Part shown: piece by piece, positions 23,020-34,346 of the stretch
Numbering within the stretch: the first letter of the stretch is position 1
Layout of the letters: every line of letters starts with the position of its first letter
Source: Paguma larvata
Lineage: Eukaryota; Chordata; Mammalia; Carnivora; Viverridae
DNA length: 64,000 nt
Assembly (NCBI GenBank): GCA_030068075.1
Contig: CM057841.1
Location: 4,772,565 to 4,836,564, forward strand
Direction: 5' to 3'
The notes under the pieces: generated by a model
Told to the model about the DNA's origin: nothing
Database searches by the model: none
Seen by the model: the letters and a program-made list of their open reading frames with translations, nothing else
Program-made: the position numbers and the translations under genes

Positions 23020-23071
23020 GTATCCCATCCCATCCCATCCCATCCCCCATCCCATCCCCCATCCCATCCCA
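23020..23071 (+). repeat. (CATCC)n / (CCCAT)n short tandem repeat
   Basis: About ten CATCC units with CCC expansions. The minus strand is GGGATGGGAT-like and has enough G-triplets for a quadruplex. It directly abuts the SINE fragment at 23,072 and may be its expanded tail. Confidence 0.9.
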
Positions 23072-23165
23072 ATCAAGAAGGCTCCATGCCCAACATGGGG
23101 CTCGAACTCAGGACCCTGAGGTTGAGAGCGAGATGCTCCACCCCCCGAGCCAGCCAGGCTCCCCT
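23072..23165 (-). repeat. Short tRNA-only CAN-SINE fragment
   Basis: CCCAACATGGGGCTCGAACTC, CCTGAGGTTGAGAGCGAGATG and GAGCCAGCCAGGCTCCCC are the reverse of the tRNA-like head. Confidence 0.85.
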
Positions 23166-23771
23166 CAGGAGTGTTTTAGAGCAAATCTCAGCCATCACTC
23201 GTCCGCTCACCCTCACGTACTACAAAAACATCTCTAAAAAATTAAGATGGCCATTTTCTTAACTGTCCCCAAGGCCACGTCCACATTCAGCGGAAGCAAT
23301 GAGAGCGTCGTGACGTCCCAGTCCATAATCCATTTCCTTGTCTGAAACATCTTTTTCACACCCAGTTTCTTGGATTCAGACTCCAGACGTGGTTCCCACA
23401 TGCATTTGATTGTGGAGTTGCTAGCATCTCTTGGAATCTAGACTGTATTCCCTGTGGTTTTAAAATTTGATATAACAAGTTTTATTTGTATAAACCTAAT
23501 CAAAGAAGAAAATGCTTTAAAAAGCTTTTTTCCCTCCATACCAAGAGAATTTACCTTTTTTTAAATTACTATTCATGAGCGCATTGGGTAGGTTAATATA
23601 AAGCAAGGTTGAGGATACATTAACCTTGTTAATATAATACAAGGTTCGTAGGATGAGAACGTAAACCAGCATCAGTCTCAAGGTGAAGGGTTACCCAGTG
23701 TGGCTCAGATAGCTTCTTGCAAACAACCTCCTGAATTTGGGGTTGACAAGGTGTATACAACGAGAATATTA
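23166..23771. other. SMIM17 intron 1, no feature recognised
   Basis: Mixed, moderately AT-rich sequence with no repeats I can name. A short direct duplication (TTAATATAAAGCAAGGTT / TTAATATAATACAAGGTT) lies at about 23,593-23,648. Confidence 0.35.
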
Positions 23772-23921
23772 ACAAGTATTTTATTTTAAATGTTTATTTA
23801 TTTTGAGAGAGAGAGAACACATGCCCAGGAAGGGACAGAGAGAGAGAATCCCAAGCTGGCTCCGAGGCGTCAGCACAGAGCCCCACATGGGGCTCGATCC
23901 CACAGACCTTTACATCATGGA
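23772..23921 (-). repeat. CAN-SINE, 3' part (split element)
   Basis: TTTAAATGTTTATTTATTTTG, GAGAGAGAGA and CAGCACAGAGCCCCACATGG reach CCCACAGACCTTTACATCATG, where SINE similarity stops abruptly. The missing head continues at 24,198. Confidence 0.85.
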
Positions 23922-24197
23922 AAATATCATCCAGCAGGAACGAATTAGCGCTTAGAAATGTGTGTCTGTAGAGAGCCGTGAGTTTAGGGGTCACGCTGGT
24001 GTTTGTGGCAAATCTTTAATTGGGATTTTTTGGTATGTACTTAGGCCTGATGTTCAGATGCGAATTTTGTTTTGGGGGTTTGGCAGGGCAACAGTGACTA
24101 CATATTCCCATCGTAGGGTTTCGGGGGTCAGGGGGGGTTTGGTTAAGCCAGTTGTTTATCTTCTGAATAAATGTGTGTGTATACGTACGCGCACGTG
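23922..24197. mobile_element. About 275-bp unidentified insert splitting a SINE
   Basis: Sequence between the two halves of one SINE. It is unlike the flanking SINE, G/T-rich, and ends with GAATAAATGTGTGTGTATAC. It may be a retro-inserted fragment or an old element. I do not recognise it. Confidence 0.5.
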
Positions 24198-24256
24198 TGT
24201 ACATGACCTGAGCTGAAATCAAGAGTCAGACACTTAGTCCGCTAGGCCGCCCAGGA
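24198..24256 (-). repeat. CAN-SINE, head part (split element)
   Basis: ACATGACCTGAGCTGAAATC, GAGTCAGACACTTAG and GCCGCCCAGG restore the tRNA-like part missing from 23,772-23,921. Confidence 0.82.
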
Positions 24257-24674
24257 TCCGCGCTCTGCCTCCCACCTTGGAACTCCTATTCCCTTTCTTG
24301 CTTCATTTGTCTCAGAGCACTGACCGTCATTGGGTGCACTGTCTGGCTCCCGGCCACCCCCACCGCTTCCCCTGCTAGGATGCGAGCCCCACAAGAGCAA
24401 CGGGCTTTGCTTCCATCCCTGCACTGTCTCTGGCACCTAGAAATAGTGCCTGGCACACAGGTGACTGTCCGGACAGACTTGGTCTCCTACAGGGCGAGGG
24501 TTGGGAGGCGCAGGATTAAACAGAAGACAGAGGACTCAGATATCAGTCCATCATGAGCGTTCTGCTAAAGCAAAACCACGTCTTTTATAGCAGCAGGAAA
24601 AGCAAGCTGACCTTTGAAAAACAGCTAGGCTCTGCTTCATGGCACCTGCAATTTTGTAAACATACATTTTTTCT

Positions 24675-24927
24675 TTTTTTTCTATTTTTTTCTTTTTTTT
24701 TTAAATTTTTTTTTTTTATTTTTAACATTTATTTACTTTTGAAAGACATAGAGACAGAGTGTGAGCAGAGGAAGGGCAGAGAGAGAGGGAGACACAGAAT
24801 CTGAAGCAGGTTCCAGGCTCTGAGCCATCAGCACAGAGCCCGACGCGGGGCTCGAACTCACAGACGGTGAGATCATGACCTGAGCTGAAGTCGGCCACCC
24901 AACCGACTGAGCCACCCAGGCGCCCCT
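24675..24927 (-). repeat. CAN-SINE with long T-rich (poly-A) tail
   Basis: T-rich tail 24,667-24,725, GAGATCATGACCTGAGCTG, GACTGAGCCACCCAGGCGCC. Flanks TAAACATACATTTTTTC / TAAACATATATTATTTC. Confidence 0.95.
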
Positions 24928-25229
24928 AAACATATATTATTTCAAAGAAGTCAGCATTCTTTGATGTGTAGTCATAGCGACCAGAGCACAGAATGAGATA
25001 AGAGTTTTACAAAGTTCTAATAATTGAGAATTTATGGCCTCGAGACGAGCAGGAAGGCTCGAGCCCCCTCGCACCCAGCAGTTTGCTGCCTGGCTTACTC
25101 CCAACACTCTTGTTTGCAAGGTATGTCGAGAGTCGATCAGGCCTTCAGCTGTCCGCTCGCCTCTGGGCAGGCTCCTTCCGGTGACGCTGTAAATATTTGT
25201 TGAATGACTAAATGTTTGTCGGTCTTCAG

Positions 25230-27381
<2,152 letters not shown>

Positions 27382-27458
27382 GCGCGTCCTCTCAGGAGAC
27401 CGGGCTGGCCCAGGAGTGGACCTCGGCGGAGGGAGGCGAGGAGCCGGAGGACGCCCAG
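27382..27458 (+). CDS. SMIM17: SMIM17, second coding exon
   Basis: The 77-base exon lies between CTCCGGTACTCAG and CAG|GTATGT. It enters in phase 1 and leaves in phase 0, so it fits both neighbours exactly. It encodes an acidic stretch with the conserved SSQETGLAQEW motif followed by Glu/Gly-rich residues (about residues 57-82). This part should be cytosolic and probably unstructured. It resembles the human exon in motif and length, with substitutions mainly in the acidic run. Confidence 0.93.
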
Positions 27459-27639
27459 GTATGTTGGGGGTTCCTTCCCTTTCGCAAAGGCCCCGCCTTG
27501 CAGCTCTCACTGGGTCGCCACTCCCTTTCCTCAGACTTTCCCTGCCTCACGAATGTCTGTTGGGGGATGTGAGCCCCCCAAGAAGCCTTCCACGGGAAAC
27601 AGGACATAGTCCTGAGGTAGTGAGGGTCTCCGTGAGGTG

Positions 27640-27714
27640 TAGCTCATCCACACTCACTCCAGAACCCTTTGCTCATGAACTCACCATAAGTCAACCATTC
27701 GCCCCAAAACCCTT
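27640..27714 (+). repeat. Left remnant of the 45-bp minisatellite
   Basis: About one and a half units (CCATAAGTCAACCATTCGCC, CCAAAACCCTT) identical in type to the array right of the provirus. The last four bases CCTT (27,711-27,714) are the left target duplication. Confidence 0.88.
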
Positions 27715-28018
27715 TGAAACAGGTTTGCTAAAAAAAAAAAAAAAACCACCGGACACTGAGTAGAAGTGAGGCAAGGTTTTAATTTAAGGCCGGGCCAAAC
27801 CTAATCTCCTGACCTTAAGGAGACAGTGCAGAGAATGGCCCCGAACCAAGGCAGCAGGGGGCTTCTATGGACTTTACCAAGTCAGGTGCATTATCAATCA
27901 GTTAACGAATTACAATTTACACATCCCTTGGTAGCCAAGTACATAAAGCAGTTTACAGAAGCCAAAACAGCCGGTTAATGGTTTCTCATTATTTACTCGG
28001 GTGTGTTAACCTACAACA
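27715..28018 (-). repeat. 3' LTR of the provirus
   Basis: 304 bp, TG...CA, with an extra A-run (27,731-27,745) compared with the other LTR. A G-rich polypurine-like stretch (GGACTGGGGAA on the minus strand) lies immediately before it, where plus-strand priming occurs. Confidence 0.92.
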
Positions 28019-28560
28019 TTCCCCAGTCCTGTTTGTTAGTAATTCAAATCTTTGAATGGTAAACTCAAGACCAGGGTCAAAACCAGGGGAATATATTCTG
28101 AGACCCCATGTTCCCCGTATCCCATCGGGGATCTAAACCATTTCTGGTAACGATATTGACTACGCGCTGGCTCCCAGTAGCAGACCTTACTCCTGTAGAT
28201 AGTATCAACCGGTCCTTTCCCTTAATCCAGTCAGCTATAGACTCGCAACCCCGTGAGGCGCAGTGAAGCTGGCTTTGTGTCTGGCAGTGGGGGGGCCCAT
28301 CTGAGGGGCAGGCATACAGTCGTGCCCCCTTGAGGGATGTACAATTCTTACTGCTTTTTCTTAGGTAGTAGTAAGGATCCCCGGATGACCACCCCTGAGT
28401 GGGTTACCCGCTCGCTCAGGAAATAGAGCACAGAGAACAAAGGTTAGAGCAGGGGAGTGGTTTTGCTGACGACCCATTGGTACTGGGCAGGGGCGTGGTC
28501 AGAAAATGTTCCTCCAATTAAGAAAATTGTTAAGAACAAAACTGCTCAGTAGATTCTTTT
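28019..28560 (-). pseudogene. env remnant (start region only)
   Basis: Between integrase and the 3' LTR only about 0.5 kb remains, against nearly 2 kb for a normal env. On the minus strand a hydrophobic leader-like stretch is readable near 28,490-28,555, followed by stops. The surface and transmembrane parts are absent. Naming it env is from position and the leader-like stretch only. Confidence 0.5.
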
Positions 28561-28799
28561 ACCAGTCGGACCCTCAAAGGATTTTCGGTCCGTTTGACAG
28601 TCCATTGTAGAGGAATGTGGTCGGGTGTGCCGCTTTAATTTGAGAGCGATGGGTCCAGCAGCTCAGGCCAGGAACTTTTACAGCGGATGGGGTTGACAGG
28701 ATGATTGGACAGGGCACCGTCCGTGCGCCTCCAAGTTCGGGGTACTGTGACGCTGCACCCAGATCCAATCTCCAGGTCCCAGTCCTTGGTCTGCTGGTT

Positions 28800-29640
28800 C
28801 GACTGTAGAGTGCAGTTCCTTCCAGCTTTCTTCTAAGTTATGGATGGCCAGAAGTGTGCTTTGGAGAGCCTGTAAAGACCTAAGGAGATGCCGATTTGAG
28901 ATTTCCGCCTATTTTTCATCCCCCAATTTTGGAAGCAGGGGAGGCCGTCTTCCAAAAACGATTTCAAAGGGAGGTAATGCCTTTTACATAGGGCGTACAG
29001 CGCGCTCTGAGGAGGGCAAAGGGAAGGAGGTGTACCCAGTTTTCACCAGATTCCGTAATTAACTTCGTCAAGGTCTCTTTTAGAGTTCTATTCATCCTTT
29101 CCACCCGTCCTGAACTTCGAGGGTGGTCAGCACAATGTAACCTCCAATCCATTTGTAAGCTCTTAGCTAACAGTTTAGATGTCAGGGCTATGAAAGCCGG
29201 GCCATTATCAGACCTCAGACCAATAGGGATGCCAAGTCAGGGAATTACTTAAGTTTTTTAACTACTATCGGAGCCGATTGTGTTTTGGTAGGGAAAGCTT
29301 CGACCCGTCCAGAAAAAGTATCCACCAGTACAAGATAATGAGAACCGTGTTGTCCATGTTTCATTTCGGTGAAATCAAGTTCCTATATTTCTCCAGGCAT
29401 CAGTCCATATAGTCTCCGTCCTGAAAAAATAAATTTAGAAGGAGGATTAGTTTGAGCACAGGCCTTGCATCTGCCTACTAGATCTTCGGTAATCTTATTA
29501 AGATTTGGAACGAAATAGTCTCTTTGGGCTAGTTCAGACAGTTTAGTTTTTCCTCGGTGTGTGGCGCTGTGGACCTGTTGCAGCCAGGTCCGTCCCATTG
29601 CTTCTGGCGTAAAGATGCGTCTGTCCTCGAGGTGATACCA
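28800..29640 (-). pseudogene. pol: integrase region, frame-broken
   Basis: The HHCC zinc-binding part is readable near 29,470-29,580 (HSATHRGK then CKACAQ) and the [12 protein letters not shown] motif of the catalytic core end lies near 29,100-29,130. The two are in different frames with stops between. The C-terminal part runs into stops before 28,800. Confidence 0.85.
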
Positions 29641-30290
29641 ATGTCGGTCACCGTTTTTAGCCCTGAGAATTGTTACTAGGCGTAGCTCTTCTTTGGTAGA
29701 AGACGGTTCCGAGGGAAGGAAACGTGGAGGCAGCAGGGGTAAAATTTCTACTGGGAGAACTTCTCCTGCTGTGGCCTTGGCCGTTGCGTCAGCAAAGGCA
29801 CTTCCCCTCGCCTGGGGTGAGTCTGTCTTTTGGTGGCTCTTGCAGTGTATGACAGCCACCTTTTTAGGGAGCCATAAGGCTTCCAATAGGGCCAGGATTT
29901 CTCTCTCATTTTTAATTTCTTTTCCTTCCATTGTTAATAGTCCTCTTTCCTTATACAGTGCTCCGTGAACGTGGGCAGTGCATATCTGCTCTCAGTAAAG
30001 ATATTCACTGTGTTTCCTTTTGCCCATTTAAGGGCTTAGGTTAGGGCTAGGGCTATCAGCTCTGCCTTTTGGGCTGAATCGTTACGCTCAAGGGCCTGGG
30101 CCCACATAACTTGGTCCTGAGTTACCACAGCTGCACTTGCATACCTGATTCCATTTTGGATAAAACTGCTCCCGTCGGTGAACAGCTCAATGTCCACTTT
30201 CGGAAGGGGTTGATCTGTTAGGTCTTCCCTTAGCCCCGTGAGATTACTTAGTTTCCAGGCAGTCGTGGAGTGGGGCTTCTGAATCATGAG
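29640..30290 (-). pseudogene. pol: RNase H region, frame-broken
   Basis: The first catalytic Asp motif (FTDGSS) lies near 30,170 and the AELIAL motif near 30,055. The C-terminal portion continues in another frame at 29,931-29,650. A stop or shift separates the two. Confidence 0.88.
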
Positions 30291-30299
30291 GCAGCAACG

Positions 30300-31640
30300 C
30301 AGCTGGGTTTAAGGCCTCGGTCCTCAGGAGAGTGATGCGTGGAGGGCCAAGCAGCAACACCTGATACTGATGATTCGTGCGTTGGAGACCCACCGGTCAG
30401 GTGGGGAGTGCAGCAGGGACGCTACTGCATGGGGTCCTAGAACCTGAAGGTCCTGTCCAAGTGTTAATTTGGAAACTTCTTTAACCAACATGGCAGTGGC
30501 GGCAACAGCCCTCAGGCAACTGGTCCACCCAGTGGCAGCAGAATCCATCCTTTTGGACAAGTAGGCTACAGGTCGTTTCCAGAGGCCCAAAGTTTGAGTA
30601 AGGACCCCTTTTGCAATTCCCCAGACCTCATGTAGAAATAGTTGGAAAGGCTGGGTACTATCAGGTAAAGCCAGGGCTGGGGCTTGGGTGAGGGCTAAGT
30701 GGGGGTGGGGGTGGGGGTGCGCTTACCTGCTCAAAATCCCTATCTTCTTGTTCTCCCCAGACCATCTCAGCTCCTTCTCCCCCAGTCGCAGTGAGCAGGC
30801 GTTTTGCCATCTCAGCAAAACCAGGTATCCAGAGGCGACAGTACCCAGCAACTCCTAGGAACTCTGATCTGTGTTTAGTTGTGGGTTTGGGAAGGTTTAG
30901 GATAGCCTGGATCCTACCGCTTACCTTCGTGTAATCGATAACCTAAGTCGGTTACAGAGTCTGAACAAATCTGCGCCTTTTTTGCGGACACGTTATATCC
31001 CAGGGCCTCTAATTCCCTCAGCAGGTCCTCAGTAGCCTCGGCAAAGCCCTCAATGGAGTCAGCGGCTAGAAGCAAGTCATCTACATATTCTAACAGAGTA
31101 ACATTCCGAAGGACTCTCCTGGTAAGGAATTAAATCCCTCAGGAGGGCCTCATCAAAAAGTGGGGGAGTTTTTGAACCCCTGGGGCAGTCGGGTCCAGGT
31201 TAATTGCCCATTGTAGGTCCCGCCTGGGTCCGTCCATTCAAAGGCAAAGATAGGCTGACTGACCTTTGCAATTGGCAAAGCAAAGAATGCATCTTTTAAG
31301 TCCAGGACAGAGTAAAGGCGGTGTTCTGGTGAGAGCTTACTCAGGAGAGTAGAAGGATTGGGGACTGTAGGGGGAATTGTTTCAACCGTTTCGTTAACGT
31401 CTCTGAGGTCCTGTACCGGCCTATATTCTGAAGTCCCAGGTTTTAGGACAGGAAGCAATGGAGTATTCCAGAGGGAAGGACATGGTATTACGATCCCAGC
31501 TTCTTGCAAGCGATGGATGTGTTTGGCATTTCCCTCCCTCCCTCGCTCGCCGGCTGACGGGATATTGCCTCACCCGGACTGGGGTGGCCGTGGCAGCTAG
31601 CTGGGTCGCTAGAGGCGCCTGTTGAATGGCTAGTCCGGGG
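30300..31640 (-). pseudogene. pol: reverse transcriptase region, frame-broken
   Basis: Fingers and palm are readable at 31,510-31,150 ([39 protein letters not shown]). The YVDD catalytic motif follows in another frame at about 31,070-31,085, and connection-domain text continues at 30,590-30,320. A G-rich (GTGGGG)n run at about 30,697-30,718 sits in the connection region. Several shifts and stops inactivate it. Confidence 0.92.
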
Positions 31641-31644
31641 GGGT

Positions 31645-32125
31645 TAGTTTCAGCCCAAACTGCAGGAAATGTCTCTTTCTTTCCACTTTTCTATTAACGG
31701 AGAGGCTTTCCGCTCTGGTTTCTCTAGGAGCAGATATTCCTCTGATACAGGGCAGGTGACTAGAATAGCAGGTGGCGGTAGGTTCAAGTCTATAGAATCT
31801 CCAGTAAAGGAAACTTGGACCTTGAGTTCATGCAATAGATCTCTTCCCAGAAGGGAATATGGGCAATCAGGTATGAACACAAAGGAATGAGTATTAGTCC
31901 CTTGAATTAGGTCAGTGATTCGGGCATGAGTCCATGGGTAGCCTTGCGTTCATCCTGTGGCTCCCCGAATATATACCTTTTCTTTGATCACAGGTCCTAA
32001 TGGTTCTTTGAGAACAGAAAACATAGCCTCAGTGCCAACCAGGAATCTGTTTTTTTTCCTCTTCTACTTTGAGGGTAACCACAGGCTCCAGGGGATTTAG
32101 AGAAAAAGGGGAGCTGTGGCGGCTT
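31645..32125 (-). pseudogene. pro: aspartic protease region, degraded
   Basis: The C-terminal protease signature LLGRDLL is readable near 31,840. Upstream text to the end of gag carries stops, and the active-site DTG was not read with confidence. Confidence 0.7.
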
Positions 32126-33620
32126 CATTGTTCTTGGGTTATTAAGATGGGAGGCTTTTCCCTGGGATTCCTGGGACATTTATCCTTCCAATGTCCTTCT
32201 TTACAATAAGCACATTGGTTCTTCCCTAACCGTGTTCGGGGTCCCTTCTGGCAAGGTTGGAATTTCCCCAACTCTTTGCTGTTACCTGGGGGTTGTCCCC
32301 AGGCTGCTAGGAAGACTTTCCCTGTCTCCCTTCCTTGTATAGTGGCAGGGCTGTCTCTGCTCTGAAAAACTCTCTGGGCTATTTCTCCCAGCTCGGAGAT
32401 TACCTTCCCTTCAAATCCTTCTATCCTCTGAAGCTTTTTATGAAAGTTTGGGGCCGACTGAGAAACGAAAGCCATATTAATGGTCTTTTGTTTCTCTGTT
32501 ACCTCCGGGTCGATTGGAGAATAGAGACAATAAGCCTGTAAAGCCTTTCTAGGAAGGCTGCCGGCGACTCGTTCGGTCCTTGGACCGTGTCATGAATTTT
32601 TGTCAGATTGGTGGGCGTTCGTGCCGCTGCGTGAAGCCCCTGTAACAGAATCTGGCGATACTGGAGTAGACGCTCCCTACCGTTATCCGTGTTGGGGGCC
32701 CACTGGGGTGGCGCGGAACAGAAAACATGCTCAATTCTGTGAAGGTCTGTGGCAGGCATTCCATCTGGGCCAAGGACTGCTCTGGTTGCTTCTCGGAGCA
32801 CTCGGGCCCTCTCCTCAGAGGTCAGCAGGACCTGCAAGAGCTGGTGACGATGCTCCCAAGTAGATAAATGAGTGGTGAAAATAGAGCTCAATAGGTCAAT
32901 TAGGCCCTGGGGCTTCTCAGAGAAAAGTGGGTTCTGGGTTATCCAGCTGTAGAGGTCCGTGGTGGAAAAGGGAGTATAGACAAGTGTTGGGCGTACTGGC
33001 TTCCATTTGGACTGGGATCGGAGCCATTTTCTAAGGGGAAGGATAGAAACTGAGGCATCAGAGGATGGAAACTCTCCCCCATATTGGGTTCCTGATCTAG
33101 TATGTGGGGGGCTAGTCAAAGGGCTTTTAGCGGCTTACGATTCGTGGGGAGCTGGTGGGGCCTGAGGACAGGGGGGTGGTCTCTGAGGATCAGATAGCAA
33201 GTCTTCCCCTTCAGATGACTCCTGAAGCACTGGGTAGAGCCTCTTTGTGGACTGAGAGATGGGAAGTAAGGGTTAGGGTCTGGAGGAGGAAAGGAAGGGG
33301 AGTTGGAAGGAATGGCGCCAGATGACGGTGTTTTGACCTGTTTTGGGCGCTCTCTTGGCCATGAAGGTGGGTCTTCCAGGAGGTGGACCCAAGTCAGCGT
33401 ACAGTTCCTGTTCGGGATGATCATCATGACAAATTCTGCGGACGGCATAAGCGAGGTTAAGATTATAGGAGCCCTCTGGGGGCCAGTCCAGCTGGCAGTG
33501 CGTCCGCAGCCAGGATGGCTTCAGGTCAAAGCCATAGCTTCTTCCTCTTTTCCTGAGACCGGAGAAGTTATTTAACATACATTCGAGAGGTGAACGAGGC
33601 TTAGACGGGGATGGACCCAT
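32125..33620 (-). pseudogene. gag remnant (matrix, capsid, nucleocapsid)
   Basis: On the minus strand, a start at 33,620 gives MGPSPS, a myristoylation-type N-terminus of matrix. A frameshift follows near 33,300. Capsid is readable at 33,119-32,499 and includes a major-homology-region-like QGPNESPAAFLERL. Nucleocapsid has one zinc knuckle, CAYCKEGHWKDKC (CX2CX4HX4C), near 32,200. The stop near 32,125 is where pol would follow by readthrough in a gammaretrovirus. One knuckle and the gag order support class I. At least three frame changes make it non-functional. Confidence 0.9.
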
Positions 33621-34033
33621 AACAGAGGTTAAACAGTGGGTCACGCTTAGGCTAACAAGAAACGTTTAACAGGACACACAGAACAGAACAAGTAGTTGGG
33701 GTGATCAAAGCCCAACCCAAATGGTCTGGAGTCCCAATTGGTCCGGAGACTCAAATGGTCGGAAGACCTAAATGACCCAGGGATCCAGATGGTGAGTGGG
33801 GCCGTCCCCTCCAAACACTGGTGCTAGGGGGAAGTAAGCTGCGTCCAGCCTTCCCTCCAAGCTACAAAACAAGTCTGGCCAGCAAAACAGAAAAGCAGTA
33901 AAACAGAAAACTGGCACCACCTTGCATACCTTGTGTCTGAAGACGGAAGGCTGGGGCCTAGGAGCATCATCTCGGGAGCTCCCCCCTAGCTGCTCCGCCT
34001 TAGTCTTTGCACTTCGGGTGGTCTTGAAAAAGG

Positions 34034-34051
34034 GTCTCGGTGGGACCTCCA
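34034..34051 (-). other. Primer-binding site, best fit tRNA-Thr
   Basis: Two bases after the 5' LTR the minus strand reads TGGAGGTCCCACCGAGAC. Against TGGAGGCCCCAGCGAGAT, the complement of my recollection of the tRNA-Thr(UGU) 3' end, 15 of 18 positions agree. Pro, Gly, Lys and Phe sites fit worse. Confidence 0.65.
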
Positions 34052-34053
34052 AA

Positions 34054-34346
34054 TGAAACAGGTTTGCTGAAAAAGACCACCGGAAGCCGAGTAGAAGCGA
34101 GGCAAGGTTTTAATTTACGGCCGGGCCAAACCTGATCTCCTGATCTTAAGGAGACAGTACGGAGAATGGCCCCGAACCAAGGCAGCAGGGGTTTATACGG
34201 ACTTTAACAAGTCAAGGTACATTATCAATTAACTAATTACAAGTTACAACATCCCTTGGTAACCAATTACATAAAGCAATTTACAGAAGCCAAAACAGCT
34301 GGTTAATGGTTTCCCATTATTTACTCAGGTGTGTTAACCTACAACA
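34054..34346 (-). repeat. 5' LTR of the provirus
   Basis: 293 bp, TG...CA. On the minus strand a TATAAA box (34,197-34,192) and an ATTAAA polyadenylation-type word (34,114-34,109) lie in the expected U3-R order. Right flank CCTT is the target duplication. Confidence 0.92.

Larger units (their letters stand above)
27715..34346 (-). mobile_element. Defective class I endogenous retrovirus, antisense to SMIM17
   Basis: A 6.63-kb provirus bounded by two LTRs of about 300 bp that begin TG and end CA, flanked by CCTT on both sides (27,711-27,714 and 34,347-34,350), a 4-bp duplication typical of gammaretrovirus-like integration. Order on the minus strand: 5' LTR, primer site, gag, pro, pol, short env remnant, 3' LTR. 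The coding part switches between all three frames at least nine times and has many stops, so it cannot make proteins. The two LTRs differ at roughly 8-10% of sites by eye plus small indels, indicating an old insertion. It lies inside the minisatellite and in the antisense direction within a host intron, the orientation usually tolerated. Confidence 0.93.

Noticed and set aside
27715..34346. An intact or recently active retrovirus
   Set aside because: At least nine frame changes, many stops, loss of most of env and diverged LTRs.
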